Positions 57,406 through 64,000 of a stretch of DNA of 64,000 nucleotides are shown piece by piece (the stretch's first letter is position 1; each line of letters starts with the position of its first letter). The position numbers and the translations under genes are program-made. Source of the stretch: Agaricus subrufescens (lineage: Eukaryota > Basidiomycota > Agaricomycetes > Agaricales > Agaricaceae); assembly GCA_029945375.1 (NCBI GenBank), contig CM057060.1, positions 248,001-312,000 of the forward strand, in the 5' to 3' direction. Below the pieces are notes generated by a model. The model saw only the letters and a program-made list of their open reading frames with translations, did not search any database and was not told where the DNA came from.

Positions 57406-60400
57406 ATGTCTGTTCCATCCAAATATCACCTCATTCTGAACACTCACGAATTTCAGGTCCTCTTCTCGGGTGGTGGATGCGACTCCCATAAATCTGAAAG
57501 AGCGTATCGCGGCTCTTCAGCAGCTCTCTAATACATCCAATCCCCCTCCGTCTCTAACTCTTCATTCGAACAACGAAGCGTCATCTGCAGGGCAGCCCCC
57601 CACAGCCAATGCAAACATCAAACTTCGTGAAAAGATTGCTCGATTCGAGAAAAAGGGCGGTGTCCCCGTCCCTCGCGGTAGTTTTGGCTTAGGAGCTCCG
57701 CCTCCTCAAGATGGCCATACAAAACGCCAAGGCGAGCTCTATGGCAACCGTATACCACATCCTGCCCGCGTCGTCAGTGGTCCACAAGGTGCTGCTCCCC
57801 CTCCAGGTCATTCTCATGCGCCTTCGGCGACCATGAAATCCAGGGGTAACAACAGACGCTCATTTTCGTTGTCCACCGTCAATACTTTGATGGCTTCGGA
57901 GTTTGCTGGTGGTGCCGATACGCCTTCTACTTCTCCTTCTGCGGGAGAGCCTGTCGATCAAATCTCCAGTTTGTCTGCTCAACCATCGGCCGAGTTGAAG
58001 GGAGAACAGGATCAATTACCTGTTACGAACCCTCTTCCTGCTATTGTCATTTCTCAGGGTGAGGGTGACAGCATCACGGAAGCTACTGAACTTCCCTTGG
58101 AAGACGCTCAGCCTTCAAGTGGGGTTGATGCGGAAGTCCCAAACGCGGCAGAAAATGTCACCACTCCTTCCGCTCCTTCCTTCGACATTGATTCCTCACC
58201 AACAACGCCTTTGGCTAGTGACGTGTCTGTCAGCCCCCTACTCCCCTCTTCTCCGCCATCCACCCTATCTTCTCCCTCGGATTCAGATGCTGCCCTTACT
58301 GGTTCGCCAATATTATCTCCGGTCTTAACCCCGTCCCCTGCACCTACTCGGCTTGACAGCCCACTAGCCCACTCTCAACAACAGACATCAAATAACAAGA
58401 TTGATTTGATACCAAGTGATGATGAGAGTAATATTAGCACCGCGCCTGTTATAGGCATTATTCTTACATCATCATCATCATCATCATCATCGCCATCATC
58501 ACAGTCTTTGCCGGTGGAATCGATTTCATTGGAGAATACAGCTGAGGACAACTACCCGAAGGAGAACATTGGGGTTGAAACGAAGGCCGAGGTGAAGGCG
58601 GATATAAAAGGCAATATAACACAACCACCTGCTTTAGATCTCGATAGTGGTAATACACAGCCACATGCCCTCAGCAAAGTTACTGCTAGGGGCGTCCAGC
58701 CGGAAAGTGAAATACCCTCGTCTCCGACCACACCACATGCTACTCAAGTTCCTCTTCCTGAACCGTCTTACTCCACTTCCATTCAATCGCCAGCTTCTCC
58801 TGAAATACATTCGCAGTCCGGGTCGTCAACTCGCCCAGCGAGCACGATCGAGTCCATGTCAAGTCCCAATCATGTCCAGCCTATACAGAAAGCAACAGAG
58901 GGCAAACAAGGTTCTGCTACTACCCCCCATCAGGAAACTTCTTCGCGTCAAAGTCTTTCATCATATAGAGCTGTGGTCCACAACAAAAGGCGTGATGACC
59001 TACCCAGTTCACGCTCCCTTACCCCCCAAACACCCCAAGTTCGGCGAGCGTCTTCTGGCCCATTGGGTAATGCTTTCTCGTCCTCTAACGTATCAGGCAC
59101 CACTTCCGCCGCTATCCCCATCCTTCCAGTGATATCCTCCAGTCCAGGACTTGGTGATCTCTCTGACTTGCTGCAGAGTACGGTTCTACTTGAACAAACG
59201 CTCGAAACTGGAATTATATCGCCAGATCCCAGTATACCCGCTGTCGTTGCTGATGACGATGGTGACGTCAGTCGCGAAGTTGTTACTACACGTCCAGACG
59301 GAGTGGAGGTGCGGAGACTGTCAAAAGGTGAAGCAGAAGAGAATAAGAGGACTTTGGCGAAACTCCAAGCGAAAAGAGAAGAACAAGCGAAGAGCAAGCT
59401 AAGGAGTTCTTTTAGAAATACGTTGGCTAGAGCCGTTGGTGGTGGAAGTGGCGAGCCGGCTTCGAATGCTGTTGTAGCTGCATCGTTGGATATCGGTGAA
59501 CTTACGACCACGACATCTCAGCATGAACAACAACCACAGTACTATAGCAAGCGTTTTAAATCGCCCTCTGTTCCACACTTGTTGGATACCACTCCCGATG
59601 ATGGACTGGCAAGATCTGAGACGCCTGATAATCAGATCGGAAGAGCCAGCAAACCAGCAAGTTTGACGAGTAGAAAATCGACGAAATCTCGATTCCCTAA
59701 TTTCCGTCGACTGACCTCATCGTCCAAATCTTCGGACGGGCATGGTGGAAGACTTGCTAGAAACAGCATCTCTACTTCTTCAGAGATTTCGTCAGAAGAT
59801 TCTTCCCCAGCAGCTGTGACACCTCCGGATGTGACGACGGAATTTGGCGAGGCTGTGAAGGGAACAAAGGGTATGGGGAATTCCGAGATGCCGTGGCAAG
59901 GTTCACCGCAAAAGAAAGGAAAAGATACAATGTTGAAAGCTGCAACTTTTGCTGGAAAGATCTGGTCACGAGCGAGAACGAGAAGTGGTGCGAGCACTTT
60001 GAGCACACAGAGCTCTCTTGGTGAGTGCAACTCTTCAATCGCTCTGTCGGTCTGGATGATTGATATTCCAGCAATAGGGCGAACTAGTAGCGAGGTCCCA
60101 CCTTCGCTTCCTCCACTGCCTGATCTTATTCTACCTGAAGAGTCAGAAGATCTCACGATTCTTGTCAGACCGCCCGCACGATCGACATCACTCAGCCCTC
60201 GTTCAGCGAAATTATCACAACTTCCTGATTTGACACTATCACCATCTTTCGATACTCAGGGGACTAGGTCTTCATTACTTGCGTCATCTTCCCAACACAC
60301 AAGCGGTCTCTCTCCTGATTCCCCCTCCAATACGTACGCTTCTAATTCGCGACGACGCTCGGAGATATCACCCGCTTCACCGACTTCACCGCCATCAATC

Positions 60401-60598
60401 CGTCCTTTGTCATGGATGTCGGTATCATCATCTGGTTCTCACTTGAACTCTTCCCTGGCTTTGTTAGATTCTGATTTTTTCGACGCGTTCCCTTCTGTTC
60501 CTGAAAACCAACCGTTAGTCCTTCCGCCACCAAATCCTTCCTCAACAAGGTTGACATCAAAGTCAACTCAACCACCATCTTCTGCTTCCATAATGTAA
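57406..60598 (+). CDS. Large disordered Ser/Pro-rich protein, unrecognised
   Basis: About 1,025 aa. No ATG opens the main frame; the best start joins AT (57406-57407) to G across a 49 bp intron (57408-57456), giving MSSSRVVDATPINLKERIAA. Conserved-looking N-terminal pieces are LKERIAALQQLSN and IKLREKIARFEKKGGVPVPR with GSFGLGAPP, a short coiled-coil-like element. The rest is Ser/Pro/Thr-rich, with a poly-Ser run encoded by a TCA repeat near 58,469-58,492 and a Glu/Lys helix (RRLSKGEAEENKRTLAKLQA) near 59,310. A second intron of 57 bp (60021-60077), in-frame and stop-free, is inferred near the end. I recognise this type only as a basidiomycete-conserved disordered protein; a cytoskeletal or polarity role would be guesswork. 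Confidence 0.7.
58466..58492. repeat. TCA microsatellite inside coding region
   Basis: A run of TCA triplets encodes consecutive serines in the Ser/Pro-rich protein. Length polymorphism between strains is likely. Confidence 0.8.
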
Positions 60599-61595
60599 TC
60601 CTTGGACAAACGTAGGGGTTGATGCTAAGCGATGGTGGTATTTATGTTCCGATGTTTGTGATGGTTACGATTTGCTGTCAGCCTGGATATGCCCTCTTCA
60701 TTTCGAGCATTTTTTTTTCTTTTTTTGACGTCTTCTTTCTGATCGTCACTCATTTAATGTCTCGCGATCTTTCGTTAGTCTTTCTTTTCATTCTCGATCT
60801 ACCCTCTCTCTCGCCTCTTTATAATTTGCTACATCTTACTTGGAACGAGTCTTAAATTCAGTATATATATTAAACTTGCTTAGTCCGTGGTTTTTGACAC
60901 ATCAAATAACGAAGACAGCTTGATATGAATCGTACACCACGGTTCAATGTAAATCGAGAGAAAGAGTTGAGGGAGGAGAGAATCAAGTGTGATTTACACA
61001 TGAAAGTTCTCAAAACTAATATGAAATCCACCTGTAAGCCTGTAGTCTTAGATAGAATAGAAACAATGCCTCGGAATATCCAACATACAGTATACGTCAG
61101 GAGAGATATGATAGTGATAGAAGAAGTGGTGAGCGGCAGTGCCGTTCCTGATAAAAATCTGAGTTTTGGTGTTCGAAGAACCGAAATTCGACTACTGGTC
61201 TACTTGAAACTACATCTCACTGAAGTTCGTCCCAGTAGAATGTCCTTTCAATTGCTATGCAATATAGTCACCATCGGGCCACCACTGATATCCAGGTCTG
61301 AACATGTACTATATCAGGCGTCATTGCGCACACTTTCCAGCGGCGTATTACGATCGTTTTTCAGCGGTGATAGAAGGCAATGCACGCTGCATCCGGCCCA
61401 ATGAAATTTCTCTTCTGATACCTACGGACCGCCTCCCGGATAAATTAATTCATACATCTAACCTTAGACTACTACCGGCATGCTCAGAAAGTACCTATCA
61501 GTCTAACCACAAAAGGCAGATCCTGCCACCGACATGAGGATTCTTTTTCAAGACACTGTCACCAAATCCCAGCGATTCTTCACTCTCACAATAGA
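60599..61595. other. Intergenic interval
   Basis: T-rich 3' flank, then DNA with a 159-codon frame at 60925-61404 (+) without family resemblance or conserved composition. No gene supported. Confidence 0.45.
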
Positions 61596-63126
61596 TTACT
61601 GTCCAGCAACAACAGCTGCCCTGGTTCTCATCCAATGCTGGATCCAGAGTTGTTGAACGTCGCAGCCAATATGAGGAGAGAATCCGGACCGTTCGTAATC
61701 TTTTAGGTAATCCGCAAACGACTTGTGAAAAAATGTAAGACTACGATGCGGAGCTTCCCTAGGCCCCGGAACGGCAACAACAGAATGGATATGGTGAGTG
61801 GCCCCATAACCCGCGTGTTGTGTTATTCCCAACATATCACACTGGGAAAGGAAAGATTGATTTCGCCAGTGATCGTGTAGGCATAGGAGGAGTAGCATTC
61901 TGGTGTTGATCATGACATCGGCTGGGATCTTTGACATTATATGTGTGTACAGGGCATCAAGCCAAGCCATTGGATGACCCCTCCCAGGTATAATTTCTTT
62001 CGTACCAGTGTCGATAATTTCGAGTATATCATCGAGCTGCGAGACGGGGTCTCCGTAGGCAGGGTCATCGATGTATCTGGCTACAGTCAACGCGTATGCA
62101 AATAGCCCATCCGAGGCTTTAGCAATTTTGAGGAAATCGCGTTCCAAGGGCCACTGAGGCATATCGGAAAGTACAATTGAAGCGGTTTGAGCTTCTTTGA
62201 ACTTATCGCGGAGGAAGCGCTCGACATCTTCACGAGCCTGATCGGAATCCACGAGAATCTCCTCCTTCACAAATGCAGGTGCGACTTTTGGTTGAGAAAA
62301 GAAGGAGGTAATATGAGGCTCTGGGCGGCTGGCGATGATCCATACGACAGACGAGGTAGGGTATGACATACAGAAATCTGTAAAAAGTCTGAGGAGCTCT
62401 CGTTGCTCCCAAGGAACATCACATTCGTCAAGACCATCCACAACGATCAACATGCGGGAAGGATTGTCCAACAGATGCCGCTGGATGATGGGTTCAACAA
62501 TAAACTTTTCGAATTGGGCCGCTAGCGATTTGTGAAGGAGGGATGGATTGCGTGTAACTTCATCCCGGATAAATTGATGATAGGACTGAAATTTGACAGC
62601 AAGTTGATAAGCAATGGTCAGGATGGTTTTTGTTCCGTCTTGGCGGCCGTGGATAGAATAGAAAACTGTGGCGCCCACAATGAGGTCATCCGACTTGTCC
62701 TCAGCGATGGATTGCATGATGGCTGACTTCTTTACCCCCGCTGCGCCTACTATCCATCGTAGCTTTTGGCAGCCATCACACGTAAGGATGAATGCTTTAC
62801 ATCGATCTATGACATCCAATCGAGTTCCAGGGTGACATCGTGGTGGGGGGTTGCGGTCGGAAGAATCAAATTCGGCTCCAGGTATTGTATTCTGGAAGAG
62901 CCTCGTCATAACTAGAAGAAAGGATGTGATAATTAGGGCACGCTAGCATAGCCATCTAGTGAAGACTTTCTTACAGTTATTGTCCAAGGTTTGATTCCAA
63001 GTGACTGGCCGAGATGAGAGTTAGTCTACGAATAATACGTATGGGAAAGGGCCTCGCACAATTACTTGAGCCAGTATCAATAAATACGCTGTCTGATACA
63101 GAAAAGTTGCGAGCCTGGTAGAACAT
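61596..63126 (-). CDS. NACHT-domain (NLR-like) protein with altered Walker A
   Basis: Exons on the minus strand: 63126-63066, 63004-62975 and 62911-61596, GT-AG, phases agree, about 468 aa. The start MFYQARNFSVSDSVFIDTGS is the usual agaricomycete NLR opening, followed by WNQTLDNN, then FDSSDRNPPPRCHPGTR. The NACHT core has GAAGVKKSAIMQ where the sibling at 1-1937 has GPAGVGKSAIIQ, so the glycine before the catalytic lysine is replaced by Lys. Walker B (LIVVDGLDEC) and WIIASRPEPH are normal. The protein ends soon after the NACHT region (HWMRTRAAVVAGQ) with no repeat domain. It may be inactive for ATP hydrolysis or act as a decoy or regulator. The next gene starts only 67 bp away on the same strand. 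Confidence 0.82.
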
Positions 63127-63193
63127 GCTTTGCTTGGTGTTTTTTTGGTTTGCTCGTTGGTTTAGACACAGCTAGGAACATTTCAGAATGATT

Positions 63194-63952
63194 CTAAACC
63201 GATACTTCGAAGGAACCCACAGATGGTTGTAGCGACGTCACAAACGGTCCTGTTTCGGACTGCGCGACCTGTCCAGACCAAGACCGTTGGAGGGTGGAGC
63301 TGATTTTTTGGTTTGACGAATGATGTTGTGACTCAACAAAAGATTGTGTATGATAAGTCTGTGCACATTGACGGGAGATAGGCTGTTGTAATGTCGACAT
63401 GGGCGTCGTATTCCTATACTCAAGTAAGTGGTGAGCAAGATGATGCTTTTCGTGATTTTCCGGAGCGAACGTAGGACGATGACGGTTCTGGCTAAAACGG
63501 TCTGTGATTGAGGAGGAAGCAGAGCTAGTAGTCTGCACGGCCTCTACTGGCGCCAAGCGAGGAGAAGGGGGCGGCGAAAAGGAACAAAATAAACCGGAGG
63601 GCGGGGTATACAAGAACTGAGCGATCGAGTAATCATCAGGAAGGTCAGCTAATGATGGCTGAGAAACGGCATCCTTTGCTTTCGATTGTGGTTGTTGTGG
63701 CCCTTGTGGGGTATTGTCGGCCTGAACCAATGGGACATCAGAAACGAGATCTACGGGACATTGAGGTGCCAATGATATGGCTTGGCTACTATAATCCATA
63801 GGTAGCCGAGCCATGAGCTGGTAGGGCCATGGGTTAAGTGTGTCATGAGAAGCAAAAGAGACATCTCGTTGGCGAGCACGAGGACGAGGAGCCGGGCCAG
63901 GAAGGGAGCGATTTAACGGGCGGCTTTCTCGGTGGGGGCGGTCGGGTGGCAT
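63194..63952 (-). CDS. Unrecognised disordered protein (252 aa)
   Basis: Single exon from ATG (63952) to stop, open and Pro/Ser/Gln-rich, starting MPPDRPHRESRPLNRSLPGP. A short ordered-looking element is LPDDYSIAQFLYTPPSGLFC. No domain recognised, no membrane helix or signal peptide. Its 3' end lies 67 bp upstream of the NACHT gene's start on the same strand, so it could instead be a 5' exon of that gene, but the NACHT gene has its own family-typical start. Moderate confidence that it is real. Confidence 0.5.
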   Translation of the reverse strand: MPPDRPHRESRPLNRSLPGPAPRPRARQRDVSFASHDTLNPWPYQLMARLPMDYSSQAISLAPQCPVDLVSDVPLVQADNTPQGPQQPQSKAKDAVSQPSLADLPDDYSIAQFLYTPPSGLFCSFSPPPSPRLAPVEAVQTTSSASSSITDRFSQNRHRPTFAPENHEKHHLAHHLLEYRNTTPMSTLQQPISRQCAQTYHTQSFVESQHHSSNQKISSTLQRSWSGQVAQSETGPFVTSLQPSVGSFEVSV

Positions 63953-64000
63953 CTAGGAATACATAGCCACCTCATCTTGCAGTTTATATATGTTGAGGAT

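Noticed and set aside
60925..61404. 159-codon open frame on the plus strand
   Set aside because: No recognisable motif and no clear promoter. It lies in the intergenic space before the NACHT gene.
1..64000. CRISPR arrays, bacterial operons, prophage
   Set aside because: No repeat-spacer pattern and the intron-rich genes are eukaryotic.

Overview
This window looks like nuclear DNA of an agaricomycete (mushroom-forming basidiomycete). Genes are dense and split by many short introns (mostly 49-90 bp, GT-AG, sometimes with a TACTAAC branch site). The STAND/NLR-type NACHT genes, a DUF6533-like membrane protein pair and a P450 pair are all typical of that group. Assignments come from reading translations by eye and from memory of protein families. 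No database search was run. Exon borders are inferred from splice consensus, reading frame and family similarity.

Layout: 1-1.9 kb is a NACHT gene on the minus strand that runs off the left edge. 5.2-7.7 kb is an F-box protein. 9.1-12.3 kb is a head-to-head pair of 26S proteasome lid genes (RPN6 minus, RPN7 plus) sharing a 78 bp promoter. 14.0-14.7 kb is an unrecognised four-exon gene for a 147 aa protein. 15.9-18.8 kb is a TFIIIC WD40 subunit, convergent with the mitochondrial ribosomal gene MRP51 (18.9-20.6 kb). 21.2-22.8 kb is a nucleotide-sugar transporter. 22.8-39.6 kb is accessory DNA: a tandem pair of DUF6533-like membrane protein genes, a tandem pair of P450 genes that look decayed, and a tRNA-like/SINE-like fragment. 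39.8-46.6 kb returns to housekeeping genes: a HYPK-like gene, HEL2/ZNF598 and a USP10/UBP3-type deubiquitinase. 47.3-50.7 kb holds two tandem copies of an unrecognised family; two further degenerate copies lie inverted at 54.2-55.5 kb. Between them are PEX3 and a small membrane protein in divergent orientation. 57.4-60.6 kb is a large Ser/Pro-rich protein. 61.6-63.1 kb is a second NACHT gene with an altered Walker A motif, followed by a disordered protein gene up to 63.95 kb.

Several housekeeping genes share a protein-quality theme. RPN6/RPN7 act in the proteasome lid. HYPK works with the ribosome-bound NatA acetylase. HEL2 marks collided ribosomes with ubiquitin, and USP10/UBP3-type enzymes remove ubiquitin from ribosomes. 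The accessory blocks instead show local duplication and decay: two tandem pairs, an inverted family and two NLR-like genes.
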